Shown here piece by piece: positions 44,290 to 56,430 of a DNA stretch of 64,000 nucleotides. This DNA is from Sabellastarte sp. h YS-2021 (taxonomy: Eukaryota; Annelida; Polychaeta; Sabellida; Sabellidae), in NCBI GenBank assembly GCA_964017235.1, contig OZ024931.1, positions 21,242,189 through 21,306,188 on the forward strand, in the 5' to 3' direction. A program made the position numbers and the translations under genes. The notes beneath the pieces were generated by a model, which worked only from the letters and a program-made list of their open reading frames with translations, made no database searches and was not told the DNA's origin. How positions within the stretch are numbered: the stretch's first letter is position 1; every line of letters begins with the position of its first letter.

Positions 44290-45369
44290 GCTTGGCACCT
44301 TGTGCCTCGACCATTATAGTCCATTGTTTCCCTGGACAGCTGGCAGAACAAATTCAGGTTCCTCAAAGAAGCTTAACCAGAGTAGTCTATGAGGCGAACT
44401 TATCCATTTTTGTTTGTTTGAGCAAATTGAATCAGGTTAACTCCAAAGGGTCATCTATAAACCAAATAGCTGAATTCCTTCTCTACCTGTTTCAGGAAAG
44501 TTCAGCCATCCAACATAGATGGTTACAGAACTGCCATAACTGATAAGTTATAAGGATGAGAACCCTACTTGGCTACTGGACAGTTTCCACAGGGATAGGC
44601 CCAAACCCTGCAGGTGTATCCCCTCTTGGCACCTATCTCTTGTCTTACATCAGTTGAGGGGGCCACGGTGGCAGAGTGGTAACACTCTCGCCTCCCACCT
44701 CTGTGGCCGGGGTTCGATCCCCGTCATGGCCGTAAGTGGGAAAGCTGGTAGTTGCTTGCCGTTGGTCGGCAGTTTACAGTACAGAACCCTAGCGAACTAT
44801 ATGTACTGGTTTCCTCTGCCCTTCCAACTACCCGTCGTGATATGACCTGTACAGTGTTGAAAGCGACGTAAAACCCTAAATAAATAAATACATCAGTTGA
44901 TCAAGGCCCATTTTATAATCACCAGTTATAATCCCAGCATTGACCCCCATTGGGATAAATCCCTTAAGGAATATAGATCCCTCTGCTCAGTTAGAGTACT
45001 GCGCTACTATCAGGAAAGAATGAAGGATCTCAGAGACAATGAACAATTGGTCTTTGTTTCCTTAAAGAATAATTCGACAGGATATGTCCCCTGCTACAGT
45101 CTCTTCTTAGCTAAACCAGTTAGTACTCCTGTGTTACAAGTTTTCAGACTAGAAGTCACAGCAAGCTCATCAGATAAAAGTCAACCGTGTTACGGCTTTT
45201 GCTGTCTCCAAAGCCTTTTAAGGAAGAGTCTCCTTAGAGCAGTTCCTCTCGGCTTGTCACTGAAAGTCTCCTAATACCCTCAACTCTACCTGAAGGATGT
45301 TGCCTGGGATGACTCTGAACTTTATCACTTGGGTCCTATAGTGACAGCACAGCAAACTTGTCATTGACT
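44290..45369 (+). pseudogene. DIRS-type tyrosine recombinase relic
   Basis: Core-binding segment IAEFLLYLFQESSAIQHRWL near 44,460-44,520, then, beyond the SINE, CSVRVLRYYQERMKDLRDNE (about 44,977) and a C-terminal YLKDVAWDDSELYHLGPIVT near 45,288-45,350. Stops and frameshifts are numerous and the catalytic Arg/His boxes cannot be read in one frame. Confidence 0.7.
44658..44888 (+). repeat. SINE family 1, full length, with 12-bp target duplication
   Basis: The clearest copy: GGGGCCACGGTGGCAGAGTG head with A box, GGTTCGATCCCC B box, body, and GAAAGCGACGTAAAACCC then AAATAAATAAA. TACATCAGTTGA is repeated at 44,646-44,657 and 44,889-44,900. It lies within the DIRS recombinase relic. Confidence 0.93.
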
Positions 45370-45804
45370 GCTTTCCACTAAGACCTATTTTTCCACCCGT
45401 TAAATCATTTTTAGATATTCAAATTCTTCCTTAAGCCAAGCAGAAGGGTGCAGAACCTCTCAACCTTGCTAGTCTGAGAGTGAGTTGTTCTGTCAATGCT
45501 TTCATGTCCTTCTAGTGATCCTTAGGGACTGAACTTTTTCTCCCCTAATCTTCCTATTCTAGGGGAGAAAAAATGGGGGGACTGGATCGTGTCCAGTAGC
45601 TGGCCAGTTGTGCTGGAGGAGACTCAGGATGTCTTTCTCGGACGTTTTGGTGGGTTTTGACAAGTGGCAATAGTCTGTTAGGTAAGATATTAACTTATAG
45701 AAAAATTAATTTACTTATTAAATTTTGTAATTGCATCTCAAATGACAAGAAATGACTTGTGAACCGCAGAAATCAATATAAGAGATCATCTCACAAAATG
45801 TATC

Positions 45805-46045
45805 ATATATATGTAACACACTCGCCTAGGAATACAGAGGACGTGGGTTGGGTCGTATCCCCAGTGGCAGGTTAAGGAAGCTCAAGGACATTGATAAATA
45901 GTCAGCCTTGAGCTTCTATCTTTCAGTTAGGGGAATGTCAGTAATTTAGGGTTGGGCTGTACTTGTACAATTGGATGGGTCATATAGCGCTTTGAGTCCT
46001 GAAGAACATTTAGATATTGCACTGAGTATAAATACAAATACAACA
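45805..46045 (+). repeat. SINE family 3
   Basis: Head ACACTCGCCTAGGAATACAG and GTGGGTTGGGTCGTATCCCC (A/B-box-like). The body GGGGAATGTCAGT and GGGCTGTACTTGTACAAT follows, then GCGCTTTGAGT and ATATTGCACTGAGTATAAAT. The 13.85-kb copy is its inverted partner. Confidence 0.65.
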
Positions 46046-47400
46046 AAAACCAGATTAACCACACCAAACATGGTTGCTGTTACAAAAGAAAGTGTCTTTA
46101 TTTGTGTTATTTTTGTATTGTTAATAGCATATTTTGTTGAAAATTTAATTTTAAAAACAAACATTGTCATTCCTCGTATATCATAAATGCTCTTTTCCTG
46201 ATGTTGAATGATCATTTGCTTGAAAATGAGAGGAAACTTTTGGATGAATGACTACGGATGAGCCAAAGTCTAATATATTTTGAATCAATTCAAGAGAAGT
46301 TCCTATGTCATTCTTTAAACAGAAAAATGGTTATTCGGGGAGGTTACTGAACCATTCGGAGAAGTGTAACAGCCTCTTTCAATTTAGTAGAAATAGTATG
46401 TGAAGCATACCATTTCTATAGCAAACCTAACAGTGATTTCAGAAAAAAAAATGTGTAATATTAGATTGTTTGAGTAAGTATCACATTTTATGGTAATCCC
46501 AAGAACGTGTTTGGACACCAATTACAATCACTGTTGTGTTACACATTATGACATTATTTTGTTTATAGACTACCGAGATTTATGGCTTCTAAAGGGCATA
46601 TTAACTTTTGCACTTAAGATTGAACTTCTGCATTCCATAAATAACACACGTGCTAAAAGTTCTGTTTGGCAATATTAAGATGAAATTCACTGGTATAAAA
46701 CAAATGTTATCATTGTCCCGAAGGATGGATATTAGTTAGCCTGTTCATTGGCTGCACTATTTAAAATTAATATTTTTTCTGATTTTTGTCCCAGTTACAA
46801 AATGCAAACGTTTGGTGATAAAATCGTTTATAGCTATTGCTACCAACTTTAAAAGATAAATCTTATAAAATGGTACAAGGATGGTTCAACCCTATACATT
46901 GTTCTTTATTTTACCTCTTATTCATACACAATGCTGGATAATAAAACTAAATGATCCCTTAATGGACTTATACAAAAATACATCACTCATATACATTAAC
47001 CATTTAACATTCATGGTACACACTCTGATTATCACGTTCATTTCTGATACATTTATTGCATGTGTCATTGATATTATACGTGCTACCATTCTCAGTACAC
47101 ACTGACAAGACTTTGATATGTCCTGAATAGTATCTGTTGTACCTGTTCCATGTTGGCCTCACGCCCTTCCTTTGAGTGCAGAATATTTAACTCCACGAGG
47201 CTTGTTTCTGGCTCAATGCATTACATGTTCTGGCAGTTTTAATAAGTCTGGTGGTTGGGACACAACAGGGACAGCCATTTCAATAAATACAAGATTTTTA
47301 AAAAATATTTAACCTCTCACAAGCTATCATATATTAAACTAAAATGTACACAATAAAGAGGTGAAGTGAGGGGATGATTGGCTTCATGAGTGTAGCTCGT
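46046..47400. other. Non-coding AT-rich stretch
   Basis: No supported gene or repeat that I can name. Confidence 0.35.
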
Positions 47401-47404
47401 TTTT

Positions 47405-48330
47405 ATCTCCCGCCTGCGGCCGAAGGCTGTGGTCAGGAGATTATAAAACACCTTCCGTATGTGCGTGCGTCCGTGCATCCGTCCCTCCATTCGTCACATT
47501 TTTGCATAAACCTTAATATCTCATTCATGTATAAAGATATCTTCACCAAATTTGCAGGGAATGTTTATGGCTATGAAAACCTGTCTCTCCAAAATTTTAG
47601 CCTCATTTAGAAAAACAAAATGGCCACCATAGCTAATTGTTTAAAAAATCATAAAGGAGCTCTAAATCTTGAAATAATCCAGCTAGTTTCATCAAATTTG
47701 CACAAAAGCTATATGGCTAGAAAAGTTAGCCTGATAGTAGTTTTGGCCTAGTTAAAAAAACAATGTGAAAACAACTTGTAGGAAGTCATGGCCTGGGAAT
47801 CTTTTCCAGGTATTGAATTTGACCTTTGACCCCTGCTTCAAGGTTGAATGAGGTCATCACACTAAAACATCCTTATTTCCCCCTTATTATTGGTGCTATG
47901 GCTTCAGAATATAAAGACAGACCATCAAAAGTTCTGGCCTTCAAATGTCTTGCCTGAGAAAAAGTTTGGCCTTATTTTGAAAAACAAAATGGCCGCCATA
48001 GCCAATTATTTAAAAATCATTAAAATGCTCTAAAACTTGAAATATTGCAGCTAGGTTCATCAAATATGTGCAAAATATATATGGCTAGGAAAGTTAGCCT
48101 GATAGTAAATCAGCCTAATTTCAAAAACAAAATGGCTGTCATATCACATGTTAAATGGGATTATCCTATTAAAAAGGCCTTATATCTCTTATCATTGCTA
48201 CTAGGGGTTCCAAATGTGAAAGTCAAGGCCTGAGACTATTTTCCAATTGCTGACGTTTACCTTTGACCCCTTCTTCAATGTCAAGTGGGGTTATCTTACT
48301 ACAAAGGCCTTATGTCTCCTTTATGAACCC
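47405..48330 (+). repeat. Interspersed repeat with internal tandem units, second copy
   Basis: Head TTATCTCCCGCCTGCGGCCG then GATTATAAAACACCTTCCGT and TCCGTGCATCCGTCCCTCC, matching 18,105-18,200. Degenerate units follow with GACCTTTGACCCCTGCTTCA and AAAACAAAATGGCCGCCATA cores. The copy is separated by about 29 kb from the first, in the same orientation. Confidence 0.75.
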
Positions 48331-48332
48331 AT

Positions 48333-48458
48333 ATTTTACATTCAAGTTGGTGTTTTGCATCCAGGGACATACTAGGACAGGTCCTAAGCATTGTAACTTG
48401 TGGAAGCATGTGATTAGATGCCAAGCCTTCTAACCCACTAGGCCACTGAGGACCTTGA
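48333..48458 (-). repeat. SINE family 2, partial
   Basis: The reverse complement contains GGCCTAGTGGGTTAGAAGG, GGACCTGTCCTAGTATGT and CCAACTTGAATGT. It directly follows the tandem-unit repeat. Confidence 0.65.
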
Positions 48459-48477
48459 ACCAAAATTATATGTGAAA

Positions 48478-48600
48478 AAAGTGTCACTTGGCCTATAAAC
48501 ACAGTCTGTGATACAAGTCATGTTCACTCCTTATTCTTGACTGGGACTGATACTTATATTGACTATGAATATATACCCATAAATGACGATGCTGGATGAG
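48478..48600 (+). repeat. Direct repeat of 50,665-50,815
   Basis: GGCCTATAAACACAGTCTGT, then GTGATACAAGTCATGTTCAC, TTGACTGGGACTGATA and TATTGACTATGAATATATAC. All recur about 2.2 kb downstream with substitutions and one insertion. Confidence 0.7.
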
Positions 48601-48753
48601 GATGTGTTACTACAACTGCACAGAACAATGCAACCAGGTTTTTAGTGAACAGAATGAGCCACATAACTCGATGACCTCGACGACCTCGTTGTTATGGCAT
48701 TGCGAAAGAGACCGTCACATCATGGTAGTACATGATGAACAAATCATCTTGAT

Positions 48754-49196
48754 GGGGCTGTCCCATTTCTGTGATATATTGTGAACCATGCTCCTGATTG
48801 CGAAAATGTAGGATTCAAGGTATAGTTTACAAACGTTTTATAGGATGTGTTCCTGATGCACAAGATATTTGCCCGATAGCTTCCCGATTGGCATTACCTT
48901 TCCTCAGAGAATCTTCCCCCAGGTTTCCAACAGTTTCCTGATCCATCTGATTGGCTTATGATGTATTTAAGATGAAACCGATAGGTTTGGGATCTCTAAA
49001 AGATGGAAAAGATTGCTGTACGAGTTTAAGATAGGTTTAAGATCACTGTAAGAGTTAAAAAGATGATAATACAATGGGTTTATGATGTCTTAAACCTGAT
49101 TAGAATCAGGAAAAGTTTACGACAATATAAAACACTTTGAATTTCTCGTCAACTGGTCCCAGTGGACATCGAGTGCTGTACTCATAAACCTATTGG
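48754..49196 (+). repeat. Harbinger-like terminal and subterminal sequence
   Basis: It starts GGGGCTGTCCCATTTCTGTG then CATGCTCC, the same family of end seen at 2,414 and 51,138. AGATAGGTTTAAGATCA-type words are repeated to 49,100. There is no coding frame. Confidence 0.5.
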
Positions 49197-49202
49197 GATG
49201 TT

Positions 49203-50139
49203 AATAACCAATACCTGCTACTGATGCAGGGTCAATGGTCATCCAATGAAATTAAGGTGTGAGGGAACAAGAATTTACTTTTAAAGAGACTGGAGCAATG
49301 AGATGTGTATAACTTACATGTATTCACCACCACCAGGAAAAAGTATTTATATTATTGTCCCTTAAAATGCACTGGAAAAGGCTAATTGACTTTTTGTATG
49401 GAAAATATTTGTATCACTTTTACTTGTGTCAAAGTATGTTTCAAGCAAGAGGAAACACATCATTATACATAAGATAAGCATATATGATTATTTTGAGGTC
49501 CCCAGTGGCCTATTGGGTTAGCGAGTTTGGCATCTAATCACAGGCTGTCACCTCTGTGTGTGGGTTCCACTCAAACAAGTGGCAATGCTGAGGACCTGTC
49601 CAAATATGACCAAAGTATGTTGAACAGGATGTAAAACCCCAACTTTAGCTTTGACATATTATAATTATATGTGAGATTCTGCCAGGTTACAGGCTAGTAG
49701 CAATCTATCAGAGACACAACGTGGACAGTTGGGTAGCAAAATATATGAAATATTTCAACCATTTTCAGGAGATGGATTCAAGAAAAACCTTGAAACCACC
49801 GCCTTTGAAACCTGAATGCTCATCATCCAGGATAAAATGGGTTGAATTTGTGGCCATTCTCATCAGCTGATTTTGTTACAAAGTTACAACAAGACAGCTG
49901 ACAGTTTGAAAAAATATAGTATTGGCTACTTTTGGGGCTCTTGGTGGTTTATTTATTTAGTACCTCTAGTACCTTATCAGTTATATTGTGATGGGTAGTT
50001 GGAAGGGGAGAGGAAACCAGTACATGGTCATGGTCACATGGCACATGGTCAAGGTTCTGTACTTTAACTGGCGACCAATGGCAAACAACTACCCACTTGA
50101 GGTCAGGCCTGGGTTCAAAGTCTAATCTCAGAAGTAGGA
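49203..50139 (+). repeat. Left arm of a large inverted repeat
   Basis: 937 bp that pair in inverted orientation with 51,548-52,712 (917 bp once the SINE in that arm is removed), by eye with under about 10% differences. The arm holds a family-2 SINE (49,493-49,660, plus) and a family-1 SINE (49,948-50,139 and beyond, minus). Confidence 0.88.
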
Positions 50140-50330
50140 TACAAGTGTTTTACCTTTGGGCCACAGTGCTCTGAGTTATAAAAATGCAATTCCGGAATTC
50201 CACATTCACGATCAATCATAAGATCCAACCAATTTTAAATGCAGGGTTTCTAAGACTGAATCCATAAAAAAATCAAGAAACCTAAAATGTTCCAGAAACA
50301 ACATGTTATTTGTGTGTGGTGAAATTATCA

Positions 50331-50403
50331 GTCATGTGATTAAAGAGATAGGTCGTGTGATTAAAGAGATAGATCATGTGATTAAAGAGATAGGTCATGT
50401 GAT
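50331..50403 (+). repeat. 21-bp tandem repeat, 3.5 units
   Basis: The unit is GTCATGTGATTAAAGAGA plus TAG, varying in one or two bases. The reverse-complement array with five units is at 51,438-51,542, so it belongs to the same inverted structure. Confidence 0.85.
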
Positions 50404-51437
50404 GTCAAGGCACTCAAGACACAGTCCGTAAGGCAGTGAAGATTGAAGAGAGATGCGCCATGAGAACATTGGAAGGTTTATAAACATGTTGAATATTTTC
50501 TTTCTATAATTGTCACAATAAGGATTCTTTCCTATACGAGTTTATAGATTGGTCATCTGATTGACTAGCGATATTATGCTCTGTACTGACTGAGTGGGTC
50601 AATTAGGAGGCAACTCATGACAGCGAAACTTGGGTATTAGGGAAAACATGGACGTGTTGACCTGTGGAGAAAGTATCACGGCATATAAACACAGTATGTG
50701 ATACATGTCACGTTCACTTGTAGTTCATGACTGGGATTGATAATTATGCGCAGTATCTAGACATACTTTATATTGACTCTGAATATATACCTACAAGTGA
50801 CAATGCTAAGGACCTGTCCCACTATGTGCCTGGCTGTTGAACGGGGTGTGAAACCCAAACTTTGATGTTGACTATGAATATATATTCAGATATTTTTCCT
50901 GATGACACATTGTTTAGTCAACCCACTATCAACTTATTTTACCTAATACCAAGTTCAGAGCAATCCTTGGTGGAGTCATGACCTACTTTGTAGTTAGGTA
51001 GAACTTTTTTTATGGGATCTGCGTTTGGGTAGGATGCCTTTCAGAGTGATTAGACGGAACAAAAGGTTTGCATTTTAGACCACTCCATCTGGAACTGTAC
51101 TAAATACAGGCACTGGAGGGGGGAGATAGATATACACAGGGCTGTTCCATTTCTGAGATATATGAAAAACCTTGCTCCCGATTCTAAAATTTTGGGAATG
51201 GGGAAGTGAATCTTTCCAATTGGAAGTATCTTGGAACTGTTGTACCAGATATCATGTTTAATCTCTCCCCAAATGATGCAACTAATCTTCCTGCAAATAT
51301 AGAGCCAAATGATCTTATTGCAAGAAAAGGTCAATTTCAGGAGTCTGCTGAGTAATCTTCTGCTTTCCAAAAGTAAATAAGAACTCTAAGATTACCAGCG
51401 GTCTTTATGGTGGTAGTCAGGAGCAGGCCAAGAAGGT
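50404..51437. other. Spacer of the inverted repeat
   Basis: About 1.03 kb. It contains the direct repeat 50,665-50,815, a family-2 SINE 3' fragment (50,800-50,875) and a Harbinger-like terminus near 51,138. I see no coding frame. Confidence 0.6.
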
Positions 51438-51542
51438 CTATCTCTTTAATCACATGACCTATCTCTTTAATCACATGACCTATCTCTTCAATCACATGAC
51501 CTATCCCTTTAATCACATGGTCTATCTCTTTAATCACATGTA
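51438..51542 (-). repeat. 21-bp tandem repeat, five units (inverted copy)
   Basis: CTATCTCTTTAATCACAT plus GAC, five nearly exact units. It is the complement of the array at 50,331-50,403. Confidence 0.88.
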
Positions 51543-51547
51543 CTAAT

Positions 51548-52712
51548 CCTACTTCTGAGATTAGACTTTGAACCCAGGCCTGACCTCAAGTGGGTAGTTG
51601 TTTGCCATTGGTCGCCAGTTAAAGTACAGAACCTTGACCATGTGCCATGTGACCATGACCATGTACTGGTTTCCTCTCCCCTTCCAACTACCCATCACAA
51701 TATAACTGATAAAGTACTAGAGGTACTAAATAAATAAACCACCGAGAGCCCCAAAAGTAGCCAATTCTATACTTTTTCAAACTGTCAGGGGGGGCAAGGT
51801 GGCAGAGTGGTAACACTCTCACCTCCCACCTCTGAGGCTGGGGTTCGGTTCCCGGTATGGCCTCAAGTGGGAAAGCTGGTAGTTGCTTGTCGTTGGTCGG
51901 CAGTTTACAGTACAGAACCCTGACGAACTGTATGTACTGGTTTCCTCTGCCCTTCCAACCACCCGTCGTGATATCACTGTACAGTGTTGAAAGCGACATA
52001 AAACCCCAAATATATAAATAAAATTCAAACTGTCCGCTGTCTGTAACTTTGTAACAAAATCAGCCGATGAGAATGGCCACAAATTCAACCCATTTTATCC
52101 TAGATGATGAACACTCAGGTTTGAAAGGCGATGGTTTCAAGTTTTTTTCTTGAATCCATCTCCTGAAAATGGTTGAGATATTTCATATTTTTTGCTATCC
52201 AACTGACCAAGTTGTGTCTCTGATAGATTGCTAATAGCTTGTAGCCTGGCAGAATCTCACATATAATCATTATATGTCAAAGCTAAGGTTGGGGTTTTAC
52301 ACCCCGTTCAACAGCCTTTGGTCATATTTGGACAGGTCCTCAGCATTGCAACTTGTTTGAGTGGAACCCACACACAGAGGTGACAGCCTGTGATTAGATG
52401 CCAAACTTGCTAACCCACTAGGCCACTGGGGACCTCAAAATAATCACATATGCTTATCTTAAGTATAATAATGTGTTTCCTTTTGAATGAAACATACTTT
52501 GACACAAGCGAAAGTGATATAAATATTTTCCACACAAAAAGTCAATTAGCCTTTTCCAGTGCATTTTAAGGGGCGATAATATATACTTTTTCCTGGTGGT
52601 GGTGTATACATGTAAGTTATACACATCTCATTACTCCAGTCTATTCTTGTTCACTCACACCTTAATTTAATTAAATGACCATTGACCCTGCAGCAGTAGC
52701 AGGTATTGGCTA
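51548..52712 (-). repeat. Right arm of the large inverted repeat, with later SINE
   Basis: Inverted partner of 49,203-50,139. It is interrupted by a full-length family-1 SINE (51,787-52,023) and its target duplication. Without that insertion the arms are nearly equal in length. Confidence 0.88.
51787..52023 (+). repeat. SINE family 1, full length, with 11-bp target duplication
   Basis: GGTGGCAGAGTGGTAACACT head, GGTTCGGTTCCC B box, and a GAAAGCGACATAAAACCCC tail. TTCAAACTGTC is repeated at 51,776-51,786 and 52,024-52,034. Its absence from the other palindrome arm orders it after the inverted duplication. Confidence 0.9.
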
Positions 52713-55585
52713 CAAATGTAATTCATTTTCAGTGTTTGGGTGGCCACTGCTGTCGGTCCTCTACGTACCCCAAGGATTCTGCATTTTGGCTCCTGACTCA
52801 GAAGATCTCAGTGCATGTACCCCTGTATAACTCCTTCCTAGTCGCAAGAAAATGAAACGGAAACCATTCAAGTATCATATCCCAAGTATGAATTGATAGA
52901 AACATCCTGCAATGGGTCTTTAATATGTTACACTTAAATAACATGGTTTATGGTAATCATTAGTTATCCTATCTACCTCCTCTTGTATACCTGAGATTTT
53001 TGCACCATAAATCTGGGTCTATATTTGAACAAGACAAACTGCAGTGGGATTTAGAGAATGCTTTATGTGACTGTTGATTGACATAGTCTAGTTTTTTTGG
53101 GTTTATTTTATTTTTTTGTGAGTTCAGACTAACTCATTCTTCCTGCTTAAAAGCATGTATTTAGAGAAATACCTGGCCTTGCCTAAGACTCAAGTATGTA
53201 ACAAAAATCACACCTGCACAAAAACACTTGTAATCATAAAGCACTCCTATATGTTTAGACATAGCTTGCCAGTAATGTATTGATATGGACCATGTGGTAT
53301 AATCAATTACAGATAAGAGCATATAATCTAGAATGGTGACGTTTGTTTTAAAGTGAGGTTATATACAAGGCTAGATGTTACCAAACGACACTGAGGAGGG
53401 AAAGACATATAGACATAGTTAATTAATTACTGGGTGTGTCACATCAGCTTCTTCCATTCATAAACTAATATTAGCCTTGACATTGGCTTTATTCCTCCCA
53501 AAAATCATTTATAGTAAATTAGTATCTAAGTCCACTAGATTAAATTACCATTCTTTATGGTACAATGCCAAATTCTCTGTACATGGCCACTGCAAATTAT
53601 CTAGTATTTAAATAAAACATCTCAGTAATGATCAAAATCAAATAGCCTGGCAATGAAAGATCTCATGAAATCGGAAAAACGATATAAGAGATTTTGTCCT
53701 AGTCAGCTACTCGGGGTGTTACTGTGACTCATCCTGCCAAAAAGATCAGAAAAAAATTGACAAGCAACATGATTTGTTCTAAATGAAAAGATAAATTGTG
53801 TGACCCAAACATGTTGGGCCTTATGGTATGCTCCCAGATGCTATGATTCATAAAGATCACTTCCAGCACTAAGCCATTAACAGTCTTGTGCAGTAAGTGG
53901 GGACTCAAAAGACCTATCTTTGAACAAAATCAGGTATCATCCACGACTGGATTTTACAACAGGTTTTTGATAGCTTCCCAAGCTTTGTTGTTACTCTTTC
54001 TCAAAAACCTTCTAATTGGTTCCTTAAATGGATATGATTGTTTCATCATCCATCTGATGGTTTCCCAGAAACATTCCAATCAGTTCCTGAATCCTCCTGA
54101 ATGTGTTACAAACTTTCCAAAGGCCTATACATTGACCCAGTATCTTGGTGCACCTGGGACACAAACACCTTATTTTTGTTTGTTTGTTGTTGTTGTTGTT
54201 GTTTTTTTTGTGTGTGTGTGCAGTTTCCTGGATTTCTTTTTGTTAAAATATGCATTGACACAAGCACAGGTTATTAAAGTATTTTAGCACATACATTCTT
54301 AACCTTTGAGAATAATTAATAATGGGTGATAATGTAATTTATATTAGAAATCAAGGCGCCAACATGGCACGATTGGCATACGAAAAATACCAAAGTTACA
54401 AAATGAATTACTCTCACCACTTTTTCTCCCTTTATTTTGTTATGTACACGAGTCTTATGGATGGCGCAAAAATGTTAAATAGTCTATCTCCTGGTTTGTG
54501 CCATGTTGAGGATTGGGCTATGACATGGCACCAAACAGTACCTAAAATAAATTTAAAATGAAATGAAATCATATGATGAAAGACATTATTACAGTTCTTT
54601 CAGAAGCTTGTTAGTTATTTGACTAAGAAAATAAACATTTTCAGATAAAAAAAATAATTACTGTATTTTATGGTCCTCGTTAAAGGCTATTATTAGTTCA
54701 TCCCAATTTTTTATAAAAAATACTTGGATTTTATCAACTATGACGTAACACAATACTCACGTAAACTATATTAAGCTTTTCTACTTTACGTCAGCGATAT
54801 AGCCCTACCCTTCCTGTGACCACCACGATGGCCGCTGATAACAATTATACTAAGACTCCAATGAGATGGGGGTTGAGTTGTCTGGCCATTCAACTTGGTA
54901 TAAACACTTCCTACATTTAATGGAACTTCCTGTTGCTTTGTGGATATCGCTGATCATATGGTTTGATGAGATGGTTAGAAGAACAAGCCTTTCCAAGGAT
55001 ACATCCTACTGCTTGACAGTTAGTAGCTTAAAAACTTGTCTGGGACTTCTGCGGGTCTTCCTATATTTGACTCACACCTCAAGCTGGCACACAATAAAAT
55101 TTCAACATTTAGGCAATCAGGCTCACTGACACGAAAATATAGTTTTGTTAGCTGTATATTGATGCCAGTTTGAATTTATAAGCTACAAAGTACTCCTAGA
55201 GCGCAAGCTTCCTCTTTTATTTTAACCCTCATCATTGGATAGGATTATGTTGCTGCAAATAAAGTACAAAATCCCCCCAACATACCCAAAAACATAACTT
55301 CCTGTCAGAGGAAATGATGAATTTTCTATTGAAATTTTAAAAATTTAGGGTAACCAACATTAAATAATGTTTTTCTTGTTGATATTTAATGGGGGTGTTC
55401 CACTGGAGCTGACTGTCACCGACTCCAAGTCTAGTTTGATTTGTTACAGATTACAGTGGTTTTTAAGGTCAGTAAGGGATTCCTGGATTTACTTTGAGGG
55501 TCAGTGTAGTATCAAATATGTTTGATATTTCGGCAATCCTCCAAGTCTGTTCATCCTGAGCCTACCTACGCTCACAAAGGTCTGC
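52713..55585. other. Non-coding stretch
   Basis: No supported gene. GT/TG microsatellite-like DNA lies at 54,175-54,225. The longer frame 53,886-54,287 is compositionally biased and shows no domain I recognise. Confidence 0.4.
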
Positions 55586-55589
55586 ATCT

Positions 55590-55810
55590 ATTTTATTAGT
55601 GTTTTATGTCACGCCTAGTACCTTATCACTTATACTGTAATGGGCAGTTGGAATGGCAGAGGAATCTAGTAGATACAATTGGCCAAGGTTCTGTATTGTA
55701 AACTACTGACCAAGCAACCACCAGCTTTGCCATATGAGGTCAGACTGAGATTCAAACCCTGATTTCAGAGGTGAGAGGCTAGCGTGTTTCCACTGCGCCA
55801 TCATGGCCAC
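55590..55810 (-). repeat. SINE family 1, diverged
   Basis: The reverse complement has GTGGCCATGATGGCGCAGTG, the AGGGTTTGAATCTCAG B box region and the TACAGAACCTTGGCC body, with many substitutions. Confidence 0.7.
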
Positions 55811-56430
55811 GCATAAACTCCAGTAAATATACTATCTTTCTTGTCCTTATCACTTCATGCCTTATCCCGCTCACTTCCAGTCCAGTCCTATAGACTTACC
55901 ATCTTATCATTACAAACTTGCTGGCCTGTTCTTTTGAAGTACCCCGGCCTCACCACATGACAGCTCCTAAAACAAGACCAGACCTGATGGCTTCCTGGCA
56001 GTATGGGAACTCTCCAAGACTTTGGCCATGGAGTCAGTTTTATCTCAGCATGACAAACACCCCCAGTATAGCAGGACAAGATGTTAGAAGGCATTTGGAA
56101 TTTATACAGCAACATATAACAAGTAGCACTGAAATAGTCGTGTTTTGCAAATATAGTTAGTACACATACATAAATTTCTGGGCTTAGCTGACAGTTTTGG
56201 TTTTTTAAAACGCTACTTTGTACGATAGCTCTTTAGAAGTCAAGAAAGAACCCCAGGAAGATAGATGTCCCCACAATCACATCTCCAGAGTGTGAGTTGG
56301 GGAAAACAGCTACTGACATCAAGAGGAGGAGGGGGGGAGGGAGGAGAGAAAAGTGGACGAAAGTAAGAGGCTACAGAATGGGTAGTGGGAGGAGGGGGAA
56401 CACAAGCAGAAGAGACAGGACAAAAAGAGA

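Larger units (their letters stand above)
41090..45600 (+). mobile_element. Decayed DIRS-type retrotransposon
   Basis: Plus-strand relics in the order RT, RNase H, tyrosine recombinase. Approximate limits are from a pyrimidine-rich CTGTCTAGCAAACTTCCCTCC near 41,155 to the TTCTAGGGGAGAAAAAATGG near 45,560. The first 1.2 kb is noncoding with short repeats, including a 23-bp direct duplication (41,370-41,415). A SINE (44,658-44,888) is inserted. It is unrelated in frame and orientation to the intact element next to it. End repeats are not resolved. Confidence 0.65.

Noticed and set aside
51337-51537. Repetitive peptide frame (HVIKEIG repeated)
   Set aside because: Purely a translation of the 21-bp satellite.
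54829-54925. Short ATG frame starting ATGGCCGCTGATAAC as a host first exon
   Set aside because: Only 31 codons, no donor with a following exon that I can identify and no promoter signal.
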